Below are positions 50,077-61,079 of a DNA stretch of 64,000 bases, one piece after another (position 1 is the stretch's first letter; each line of letters begins with the position of its first letter). The DNA is from Wuchereria bancrofti. Lineage: Eukaryota; Nematoda; Chromadorea; Rhabditida; Onchocercidae. The position numbers and the translations under genes are program-made. The stretch is from NCBI GenBank assembly GCA_005281725.1, contig SSBO01000012.1:2710194-2774193 (forward strand), read 5' to 3'. Below the pieces are notes generated by a model. The model made no database searches. It worked only from the letters and a program-made list of their open reading frames with translations, and had not been told where the DNA came from.

Positions 50077-52484
50077 CGTTAAATTGCATTTTTATTATCT
50101 GGTTGCCTGTCAGTTTGACTCCTGTGTTAGCGCCCTCCCTTGTTTCTTAGTTACTGTATTGATACTTTCGGCCTATTTGCCGACAATAACGGCGAGCTAA
50201 CAAGTGGAAATAGAGGATGTGAAAAGAGGGCCTGAAATTTGAGAACGTCTTGACGGATGAAAATATTGGTGCAAAAAATGTCATTGCCTTTTAGATTTTA
50301 TCTGTCATAGAAAGATTGCTTCATCACACTACACTTCTATTCAAATTTTATAACTAACCTGACTTTATTGATATAACTGTTTAAAAGCATGCTTACAATT
50401 GGAACATGGTAATATGGAATGCTTGAAAATGACAAATTTAGTCTATGTTCGGAAGAACAGTTTATTGTAAATTCTCATTAAAAATAGAAAAAATCCTGAA
50501 ATTTCTTTGAGAAAAAAAGTAGTGATATTGTATCGTAATATAAGTTGGTGGTTGATAGATAACAATAAATTATTTAATAAAGTTCACTTATTTTCTTTCA
50601 TGACAAGTTCATCAATTCATCAGGGAGATTAGAACTTTTATCTTCAAAAAACGGATGAGAAAAGGGAAAAGCAATAGGAGCAGTGTTCCTTATTATTCAG
50701 TTCATCATTTTTTTTATGAATCAAACGATAACGAAGAATGTCATTTCAAAATTCTATAAATAGAAGCACGAATAAGCGCTTTCAGTCCTTTAATAATACC
50801 CTAAACAATGAGCCAATACTTCATCTCACCTTAAAACTTCTAATTTTATCGTTCTTATTTAGAGAATTCCATTTACAAATCTTTAAAGCAGCATCTTCAT
50901 TCCACTGTATTTCCTTCAGCTAGGAATAATTCTCTGAGCTTCATCATTCTCCTGAAAGAATAGATTTTGTCAATTATTAAAGCCTGAAAATTAAAGTTCA
51001 TTGTTGTGTTGTAGAAGTTTCAAAAATTGAAACCATTTCAAATTCTTTCGTTGAAATGTAAAATAGTGATGAAATTCAATTTTACTATGCCAAAGACTTT
51101 CTTGAAATAAACAAAAATCGAAACTTCCTCTTATCAGTATCAATTTAGATAAATTTTTGCACAACAATTAAACTAATCCGCTATTACGAACGATATCGAT
51201 GGGAATCATATCAGATGAAACTTCGAAAATTTTATTAAATCATTCTCAATTTTGTAAATGGTACTTCTCATTATTTTCAACTTGCTGTTTGTCTCTTTAT
51301 TATTACATTTCATCAATTTTTATTCCATAAATTTCATTCTGTATGGTCACACCTTTGCAATTATCAACTCGATTTTCATTAATATTGTGCTGACAAAATG
51401 TTGAATTTTCACTACTTATTATGATTCTGTCGTCTTTTGAGATTTATAAAAAGTGAAAAAGTTCAGCGTTGTTGACCTTACTTGCTGCACATAATTTTCT
51501 AGCGAGAAAAAAAGGAAAAAGCTAATTAGAGTTAGTATATACAAATATCGTAATCAATGCATTTCAGATTATTGGTGGTGAAACCAAATTCTCTATCTGT
51601 TGACCAACTTATTTTGAAAGAAGTATGCATTTTTAGGCAAAACTTCACACCTCCAATCAAATAAAATATCTTCAGTATTTAGTAATGCAATTTTTGTGCA
51701 CTGTGATTCACTAATAAGAAAATGTCTGACTTCATTCATTAAATATGGTCTAGAAATTGAAGTTGAATTCAAACCTAAGAATAAATATTAGCAGGAAAAA
51801 AGGACAAATAGATAAGGTTACTAATGAATTCAAACAAAATTTTCATCGGAATAGCTATTTGTCACCTTATATGACAAAATATATACCTCATTATGTATTA
51901 TCTGTTTTCTTGAAATAGTTTTTTGGATTAACATCGTAAAGAAAAGAAATTGTTTAATATACAGCAATAGCAGTGATACGACAAATTGTAAATTTCTCAA
52001 TAGAAAAGCGCGAAAGAGCTCATATCATGTTCCTCTCATAATACTGGTAATAATGCATATTATTACCAGAGGTAAAAAAGGAACATTCATTATGAATGTG
52101 TGAAGTTTCTTGAAGTCTTATTTTGACACCTGAAACTATGTGAACAATTTCATTGACTTCAAATTGATTTTCCTTTTCATGTGATAATAATAAGAGATGT
52201 CCTAGCTTGAACTTGTAAGTCGGATATGCATCTAAAACTATGTTCTAGTTAGCCTTCAAAGTATTCTTTCTGTGTTCAGGAAGAATACTTTGAATTTTTT
52301 TATTTTTATTCATATACTTTGCTAGCGTTTTCGACTTTAGATCTTCTAAAATGAATTTTCGTTGAAGACATTTTCAGAAATTTTTTGGGAAAGATTACAA
52401 AATAATTTTATGACATCTCTACTATCACATCCCAAAAATATATGATATAACAAATCATCAAGAAATGCATTTCCAGAGAATGTG
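50077..52484. other. Intergenic, no gene; two hairpins
   Basis: CpG-rich for the first about 150 bases, then AT-rich. Inverted repeats lie at 52044-52069 (CTGGTAATAAT/ATTATTACCAG, four-base centre) and 52255-52294 (14-base perfect arms TTCAAAGTATTCTT, 12-base loop). Both could be foldback-element remnants. Confidence 0.55.
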
Positions 52485-53144
52485 TCACTCACTGACAATC
52501 TTGAAGACTGATCCACTTGCTATCACTTTATCTGTCCATCGCATACGACTTATAAGTAACAAAAAGTAATAATGCTGCTGGTGATGACTCCATGCGCGAT
52601 CTGCAAATAAAAAAAGTGATGATGCAACGTCCCGTCAAACTGAAGCAACTCTTTTTCTGCAAAAATCTTTTTGATAGATAATGGCTAAGAGTTTATGATA
52701 GCTAATGGCTAAGAGTGAAAATTTTCAGAAGTTTGCATAAAATATTCAATAAGGTAACTCAACAAAAGTTTTCGTCTGATTCTGCTAAGGATTAAAACTC
52801 ACAATTGTGAAGTAACCGTGTCATATAAGCCATATTTTGCAAACTTGGAGTTTTTGATTGAATTTCTAAAATTATTTGAAAATCAATTTGCTCTCTTTTC
52901 TCTAACATAGGGAACTGATTTATAAGCAATGTAATATCATCGAAAAAAGAGACATCATCACCTGCTGACTTGCTAACATGTCCCTGTGACGATTTATTAA
53001 ATATCACTTTCAATTGGAGCAAAAGTAATGATTCACTAAATTTCATTTTATTGTCCCTAATTCCTTGCAACCTTAACGGAGAATTATCGGCTTCATTTAA
53101 CTTCGTTTTACGTTTACTAAGGAGTTGATGGTCATTTTGTTTTT
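52485..53144 (-). CDS. BESS-motif-like protein, 3' part of gene
   Basis: Exons 53144-52803 and 52600-52485 join in phase (strong GTGAGT donor, TTATTTGCAG acceptor) to about 151 codons ending in TGA. The region SFFDDITLLINQF followed by LEKREQIDFQIILEI has the spacing of a BESS motif (acidic start, hydrophobic helix, then R..I.F.I..LE), known from the C-termini of MADF-BESS nuclear regulators, where it mediates protein contacts. The C-terminus is His/Tyr-rich then basic. A possible first exon at 53598-53531 begins MTNNNSFVCDDESILKLIRS, reminiscent of the first MADF helix, but its phase (2) does not match the next exon (needs 1), so at least one exon is missing. The gene's 5' end is unresolved. 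Confidence 0.5.
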
Positions 53145-54248
53145 CTGTTATTGTTTACTCTCTAGGATTTTTTCTTTTTCTTTGAAACATTGAATAAAAC
53201 GAAAGGCTAAAAATTTTAAATGGTTGTTTGTATAATAAACAAATCACACAGTCTTTCTGTCTTTCTTTTCTTTTCCTCGAATTCAAGCATGAATCTTATG
53301 TTCATTATTTATTTAACACTTTATTTCAGTTGAATTCTCGCGATCATCAGAAGTGATAACGAGAAGCAAAATCATGCTTGTAGCTGTTTGCAGATAATTC
53401 TTAGGAATAGTACTACAATCATTCTTTGAAATATGATCCGTAACTTGATTTTTGAAGAAATTTATCTTGCAGAATTTATTGCTTATTCAGAATACTTCAG
53501 AAGAAAATTTATTTACTCACTTGCTGACACCTATATGCAGAACGGATCAACTTTAAAATGCTTTCATCATCACATACAAAACTATTGTTATTTGTCATAA
53601 TTCAATACTGAATTCTTTAAATTATCAATCTTTATTAGTGATAATAAATGCAAATTAGTGACAATTCACAATAGAATCATTTCGTATACAAATAAAATCA
53701 TCGAGAGTAAGAAAATATTAAATTACAGTCGAGAAATCCAGTTTTGAATCTAAGCATTCCTTACCACACTTCGTCTATTCTTGAAATATATTTATATCAT
53801 AAGAAATTTGTTAAAAGTTAGATTTTACAGACTATGGAAAAATTTTACTAGCCTGACGGATTGTTGAGGTGGTAGTGAATTAAAATGCAATACTTGGTTA
53901 CACTATAATCTTTAAAATCGGACCCACATGCTTCATATTGTTAAAGATGGAGTTATGCGCCTATAAGTGTCATTAAAGTCATTGAAGCTTACAATGTAGT
54001 CATTAATTTTCCAGCAGTCGATATGCCAAAATATATTAGAATGGAATTTACTGAAAAATATTTTAATTTTCTAGATAGGACTTGATCTTATAAATGTTGT
54101 CTAACAAATTAATAATATTTTGAACAGTGTTTACTGTTTTGTGATATTATGTTTCAAGAAATAGAATTTGTATATTCTGATCTTAAATGCAATATGCGCA
54201 TAAACTAAGTTTCAAGATATTTCTGAGGAAAATATTCATTGAAAAATA

Positions 54249-57200
54249 TTATAAAGCTAGAAGTGAAGGGTCTTTTTCCGCTTCACAGTAATTTCCTGTC
54301 GTAGTCTGTAGACATTCTCGTTCATAATCCAGAACATCATGCGTGTAATTTGATGACCTGCAAATAGTTATTTAGTGATAAGTCGTGTTTAAAACTAACT
54401 GTGAAAGCATTGTTCCCAGAATGAAACCTTTGAAAATAGTAAAGATATAATTGAAATTCCTGCGTGATGCTTAGTGATGCATTCAAACTCTAGTACTGAC
54501 AATGACCAACCAGTGGGATAGAAATATATATCTCAAATCTCTGATGAAATGGCGCTTTTCCAATGATGCTTTAGTTTGATTTAAAACAAATGCAACTCCC
54601 GTTGTACCTCCATCAAAATAATCTCCAGACCAGTTTGATGTTCCTACAATGCACTGTTAAATACACAGGTACTGCTGTTAAAAGTCCCGCAAGTGAAATA
54701 ATTATTTCGAAACTTATCAATCGTGTGATACATGACATTTGAAGCAACACAGACAGAAACGGACCAATCACAGCAACAGTATCTGTGACAAGGAATTTTG
54801 TGTGCATTCGCCGTTCACGTTTCATAATATGTTGCATGCTAACATCAGTTGGAACTTTGAAAATTTTCTGAAAGATAAAAACTTTGCCTCTCTATCTCTA
54901 ACTAAAAATTTGGTTTCAAATAGTGATTATAAATAATTTATAAAAAACGAACCACTTCCATGCTACTATCATTAATTCTGTTCAGTGCCTCCAGCGAACT
55001 AAGGAATCTTAAACTATATTCAGGGAAATGTATTGCTGCAGTGAGAATTTTGACTTCCACACCTCGTAATATTGCTCTTCGAATAGCATTATCAATGACA
55101 GGCCAGTATCTGAATAATAGAAGCCGATCGATCATTTAAGTTTAAAAATGTATGAACAAGTTGAAATCAAAGAAATAATGTTCACTTATTTTTATCTTAT
55201 GTTTACCTTCTTGGTAAATTATAAACAAACATCGGGAAATAATCCATCACTTCAATGTACAAAAATTTTGTTGTCTTCTCAATGGCATTTAATATCGCGA
55301 AAAGATCCCAATCTCTTCCAAGATCATTGAGTGAACGTGGTGATGCCTTTAAATGTTTTAGATATACTGCTGCTTGGTGTTATTTATATCTTGGTTTAAT
55401 TTTTACCTAATCTTAAATAATTTCCTTGCTTCTTCAATCCAATTCTTCTATGTTCTGAATTTAAAAACCTTAGATCTTGTGAGTCATATCAAAAAGTCAT
55501 AAAAATAATTTCTTTAAAAGATCAAGCTCAATGTCATAAAATTTATGTTGTAACTTGCCGCTATATAAACATCAGCAAGAACGTGTTCATTAGAAATTGA
55601 AAGTGGTCGTTGTTCGTTGTAAGCTATAATTCGCTGATTAGTTTCTAGATATTTTTCCAAATGTTCATTATTATCGCTTTTATACTTGTCGCCGGCAATT
55701 TCCCAATATTTCTCGAATATGTTTGATAAATCTTTCGCCAGACATAAGCAGTTTTCGACAATGATTCCCAATTCAAGTTTCTTAAGAAACAAATAGCACG
55801 AGAATTAATATTAAGTCCTTGAAAATAGTTTTAAATAATCTTCTTTTAAATAGAAAATAAATTTGCAAAAAATTAGTGAAATATAAAAAATATTGGTCCT
55901 CCGCAATGATTGACCTGCATTTTCTGTTATCTCTAATAAGAAAATATTTTTCAAGGAATAGTACTTGGTTAAGTGATCTCCAATCGAGATTAGCCGAGCC
56001 AAGATAGAAGTGCTCAAAATCGCTTATGATAAATTTTGTATGCATCCTACCACCACCAAACAAATATTCCAGGTTTAAATTGCGCCTGCTAATAACTCCT
56101 CAAATATAACGCTTTATATGACACATATCAACATTAGAATTTTGCTTCTTAAAGCTTTCATATTATCAGTTTGCTTGAAAATCAAATCACTCTCAAGGGA
56201 TGGATAGAAATTCTATTCTAGTTTTATTTATCTTCTTCTTGACTGTGTTTTGTGGAAGAAACCTGTTTTAGCGAAGTTGATGCCATCCTCATTGTCACCC
56301 TTATCTTTTGGAGGATAATTTTCAATCATTCGTATTCGAATCTTTCTTTTCAATCCTGCTTCTACTAAAGCATCGTAAATTTTACTGCCCTGACAAAAAC
56401 ATTAAAGTTATAGAGCTGACAGTAGTCGTTATGTCTGCTTTGATTAGAGAAAAAAAAATTAAATTTCTGGATAAAACACTACGATTCGTTTTCAATATCA
56501 CTGGCTTAACAGGAAATCACAATCAGTAATGTCAGTTTCGAAATCAAAACTGTAATAGTTTGTTACTTGATTAGAATGCAATTGACAATTATCATCATTC
56601 AAAACATGCTTGCCACGAAGGCTTGTTTTATATGCTGCAAGAATTAATTCCTTCTTTGAATTTTTTATCAGTGAATTCCACGCACTGTAAGTTGAATGTG
56701 ATCTAGTAACTGTCGCAAAAGTTAAGTTATCTGGAGTACTTTGTACAAGTTTGATCCTGAAGCAATTGCAACCATTTTTATTAATGCAAAAATATTCTCT
56801 CACATCTTGCTTCTTTTACTTCGTAAATTTTTCTTTTTTATCTGTTATAAGTAACCGAGGAGTGACGACGAACAACGGAAAATAAATCAAAGTGGTAGTT
56901 AAAAGGAACTAATGAATGCTTTCATCATTTATTAAATAGCAATTGCAGAAAACAGCTAAAATTACTATAGCTGACAGTTTTATTAATCAATAAAATGATG
57001 ACGATGGCAGAGTTTAATAATAAGGAACATTTAGCATGTCATATCTTCAAAGTGGAAAAAAAGGCATGAACAACAGAAAAAATGGAAAGATTCAGATTAG
57101 AATATGTATGAAGCGAGATAGAAAGCAAACTTGAATTTTGCAACTTGCATTTATTCCAGGAAAACATGGATTAATGGTTGCGAGAGGAAAAAACCCTACG

Positions 57201-57771
57201 TGTAAAAATGATGAAATTCTTTGTGTGTCTGGTAGAAATTTTTGAAGTCTCAAAACTATACTTCGACATACCTGCACGTTTGGGAGCATTCTGTTTCGTT
57301 CAAAAAATTTCCATGAATTGCTTGCTTCTTAAGTCCCTCACAAGAAAAACCAAAAAGAAGAGCCACAGGTAACAGCAAAACAATCAAAAGCTAAAATGCC
57401 AAGATAAAAGAAATTTGGATAAAATTAGTCTGCACAATATAATCTTATCTGAATTTAGAAAGCAGAATTTAAAAAACTGCAAAGTAATAGATTACATGTG
57501 TAATTGCTTAATTCAATTTGTAGCGCAGTCAAATTGAATATTTCGGTGCATATTTCAATTATCTGAATTTAATGAGCATTACCTTGCTAGCCTTTTTAAA
57601 GTAGTTATTGCTAGCATTTATTTCTTGTACGTTTTGTCTTTTATTTGTTTTCACTGCATAATTTTCACCTTGGCAACTTATTAAAGGTACAAAGGATTCG
57701 TTCCGGAAAGTCATTCCTCGCCTTGAATATGCACGACACAAAGTGCTGAGACTAAAAAAATTCAAATTCAC
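54249..57771 (-). CDS. PLD3/PLD4-like phospholipase D-family protein (two HKD motifs)
   Basis: Core exons, all in phase: 56809-56567, 56389-56263, 56098-55965, 55780-55559, 55346-55207, 55109-54953, 54867-54765, 54643-54511, 54357-54249 (455 residues). Two upstream phase-0 exons, 57771-57583 and 57271-57200, probably encode the N-terminus (542 residues in total), but no signal anchor was found in them. First [11 protein letters not shown] with [10 protein letters not shown]. Second: HTKFLVTD with [23 protein letters not shown] and the end [15 protein letters not shown] also follow PLD3 order. Vertebrate PLD3/PLD4 are type II endolysosomal 5'-3' exonucleases that degrade single-stranded nucleic acid; both HKD motifs are intact here, so activity is likely. 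The fourth core intron fits only as GC-AG (GCAAGT donor at 55558). The acceptor at 56099 (TTTGAG) is the only frame-preserving choice nearby. Confidence 0.88.
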
Positions 57772-60126
57772 CTAAAACTATTAAATATGATACAATTAAG
57801 TTTAAGGCTGACTTTCAAGCAAAACTTTTTACTGAAAAATTTTACAATGAGTTCACATAATCGTGGTAACCATAATCTCCATCTTTATAACAATATTCTT
57901 GTTGTCACCAAGACTATTAGTACAGTGGCCCTACCTCATACCGTAATCCGATACCTCCTGTTATCTCACAAAATGAAGTGCTCATTTTACGTTGCCTATA
58001 GTTATCTAAACCTTGAAAAATATAATTAAATCTCTGAAGAAATAACACTCGGAATAGTGCTGGTCAGCAATTCGCAAAGCTTTAATCAATTGGCACCATT
58101 GGAGTCGCTTTAAAATGTAGTGATCAGAGATCGTAATGCCGCAATGATAGCTTAATACTGATAAAATATAAAACTAAAGCAGCCTTCTCCTCAAACTGTT
58201 AAGCTTATATGTAAACACTAATTTTTAACAATTCATTTCTTTTAGATACATTTTCCATAAAAGTTATTGAAAAAGCGCCTTCTCCTTACAAAGAAATTTG
58301 AAACAAATGTGACCACTGGCCAATGATATTTATTCATTACACATACTGATAAATCACTAACTTCACTAGTTTGGCACATAATCCAGAAAATCAGAAAACG
58401 AAATACGAAGCTATGCAATATATTCTACGTTCAAAATTAGTAGTAGAAAAATCTTTTGAGATATTTCGTAGTAATTTTGTTTGTTTGCTGGGCATATTTT
58501 ATTTTTTAATTACAGTAGTGTTCCTTATTAAAATTGAATTTTAAAAAATTTGAATAGGATTGCTAAATCTCTTATTTCTTCCTCAGTGTAATTTTTCTCC
58601 CTGGTAACCAAAAGACAAACCTTTACATCCGCAGCAGTCATAGAACACCTATTTCAGTTTCATTAGTAGCTCCATTTTCTCCATCTTTTTTTCTATTACG
58701 AAGTTTGTTTAAAAATGTATACTAATTAATTTAGCAATTTTGTTCGAAATTTTACAGAAATATTGATTTGTTTTAAAGCGAACGACTTGATTGTTTTCGC
58801 TGCTCTACCTCCATCATTCTGTGGAATACCAAACGATCAGCTAAGAATTGTTTTAACAAATTTACTATTTGATCGATAATTCTTATTCATCCAAATTACC
58901 GTTGCTGTTTACTCCTCAAAATTGGATTAGACCTCTGACATGCACACTGACTATATCAACCTGCTCCTTTCTGATTCTATTAATTCTTTATGCTTGTACT
59001 TTTCTCCTGTTTTCTGTTTCCTTCTTAAATAGTAAGTTATCTTCTTTCTTAAAAGAAAATCATTGGAAATAAGAAAAAAGTTGATCTAGATTAGCTGCCT
59101 TTTCTTTCTCAATTTATCACTAATCTTCAAAATCTTTGAAAATTTGCTTACGTTTTATTTTTTTACTTCTAGTTTCATTTGTTTTTGTTTCTATAATTTG
59201 CATCGAATATCCTGTCAAGAGCAGCAACTATCATACTAAGTTGTAAATTTAGTTTAAAAAATTATTTCGCCATTCCTTCAGGAATTGAGGACGGCAGTTC
59301 GGATTTTATTTGTTATACCCATGCCGTAATATGACCTTTAGAAATAGATTTAGTCTTCAAGTAGAGCATCTAATACAAGAAGATAATCAATGAATTTTTG
59401 TTTTATGACTGTTCAAAATATTTTAGAAACTGTCTGCACAATAGTTTTTCAACCCTTTAAGTTCTTTCTTTAAAAGAAAAAATTTGACATGAATGCTAAA
59501 AAAAATATAGTTTCAAAAAATTTCTTCACGAATTTCATCATTTAAGATTCATTCCGTGTTAGAGCAAAGATCAGTACACATAAATAAATGATCACCTACT
59601 GTTGTGCAACTGCATGCCGGAAAAAGTGGTAACCAATTTGTACCAATTCTAGTCCTTTGTCCTTATCAACTTCATTTCTGAAGCATGTAGCTTCGTACAA
59701 GCCGTTTGCTTGTAATCTCTCTTACACTAACAGAGACAGCTGTTTACTGACGGATATCTGGTCAACACTGAACAAGATAAGCACTACAATAAAATTATTG
59801 GCTCTACAAGGTGGATTATGAACTCCTAATGAGAAGTAGTGTATATTATATCCTGTGATATTCATTAGCGCAACGACGATGCCGTTGTTTGTTCAAAGCA
59901 GAACTTTTTGGTAAACAACAGATAGCATCGTGATGAATACCATGGATTAAAATACATAGTAATATATATTTTAAAATAATAAATCAACCGGAAAATTATT
60001 TATTCAATGAAATTTATGGTGAGATTGTTGCGTACTTGCGACTGCATTGTATCTTATTACATAAGTAGGCAAAAATTAGTTATTGAAAGCAAACATTATT
60101 TCCTTCGCTTTTCTTGACTTTCTAGC
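57772..60126. other. Intergenic or long intron, no gene supported
   Basis: Short open frames only. The plus-strand frame at 58869-59072 is strongly hydrophobic (Leu/Phe/Ser/Cys) but isolated. The stretch may hold the promoter and an unfound first exon, with signal anchor, of the PLD3-like gene. Confidence 0.45.
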
Positions 60127-60267
60127 TTACACGTTTCGAATTACATGTCTTTTTGAAATCCAAAAAAAAAGGTCTCTGATAAATGTTTTTGGAAATCCGA
60201 CTTTAGGAAGTTTAAATCCCATAATTTTATAAGACATTGAGGAACAATCGGAAACGTGTAAGCTAGA
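60121..60267. repeat. 17-bp perfect inverted repeat pair
   Basis: TCTAGCTTACACGTTTC (60121-60137) recurs inverted at 60251-60267, enclosing 113 bases. It overlaps the candidate exon on the minus strand. Confidence 0.85.
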
Positions 60268-60726
60268 ATGTGAACCGAGATATTTATTCGTTTCAACTAA
60301 TGAATTATCGAGTAATTTTATAAATTGGATAATTATCTTTCTTCTATCTTCAAGCAACACAGTGTCAACTTATTCGTAACTGCAGCTATGACCATTATTA
60401 ATTCTTTTTCAAGTATTCTTTCTGGCGCCTTTAATAACGTTTATCTCCGGTTAAATTACTGAATTTCCTTCATTCTACGGCTTTACTGAAAAGCGGCAAA
60501 TTTTTTATGTCCGAAGAAATAAGGAAAAATGATATACCTTCACACACTAAATTTATTTTCAACTCTATATGCATTTCAGCAGAAATTACAGTGGTAAGTG
60601 TAATTACATCTTTTTAACTTGAGATCATTGAGATTCACTTCATTTGACGAAAACAAAAGAATTTTCAACATCTTCTCCCTCATGAACCATAAACATTGAT
60701 CCTTTTGCTCATTGAAAGTGATCTTC
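60127..60726 (-). CDS. Unidentified gene, two phase-compatible exons (partial)
   Basis: Exon 60726-60608 (ATTCAG acceptor, GTAATT donor, ends in phase 1) joins exon 60368-60127 (AATAAG acceptor, needs phase 1) to about 119 codons. The product begins KITFNEQKDQCLWFMREKML, continues with VLLEDRRKIIIQFIKLLDNS and has no motif I recognise; the first part looks helical and charged. The frame runs to TAA at 60129-60127, or could splice at a GT near 60147. A further minus-strand frame at 61079-60864 (Cys-containing, ends EKSDTKNSE) may be an upstream exon, but no phase-compatible donor was found. Confidence 0.35.
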
Positions 60727-61079
60727 CTGAATATTCTATATATTTCACAACACCATAGCACTCGAACATTATGAAACACGGCGAGGAATTGATCTGGGTT
60801 GGTTAACGGTGTCGGGTAATTTGTCAGTTGAGGAGGTATGAAGAAAGGATGAGAGACAATACACTATTCGGAGTTTTTTGTGTCACTCTTCTCGGTGCTA
60901 TTCACTTCGTTCTCTCGACAAAATACTTTCATCTTTTTTTCAGGAATATTCGCCGTAATGCATCTGTTCATAGTTAAAGTACTACATAAGCATATGGTCA
61001 AAATGTCTTCATTTAATTTTCTCCCATACTCCATTGATTGCATTGTCAAATGCAAAGGAAGTTCTACAACATCGTCCAC

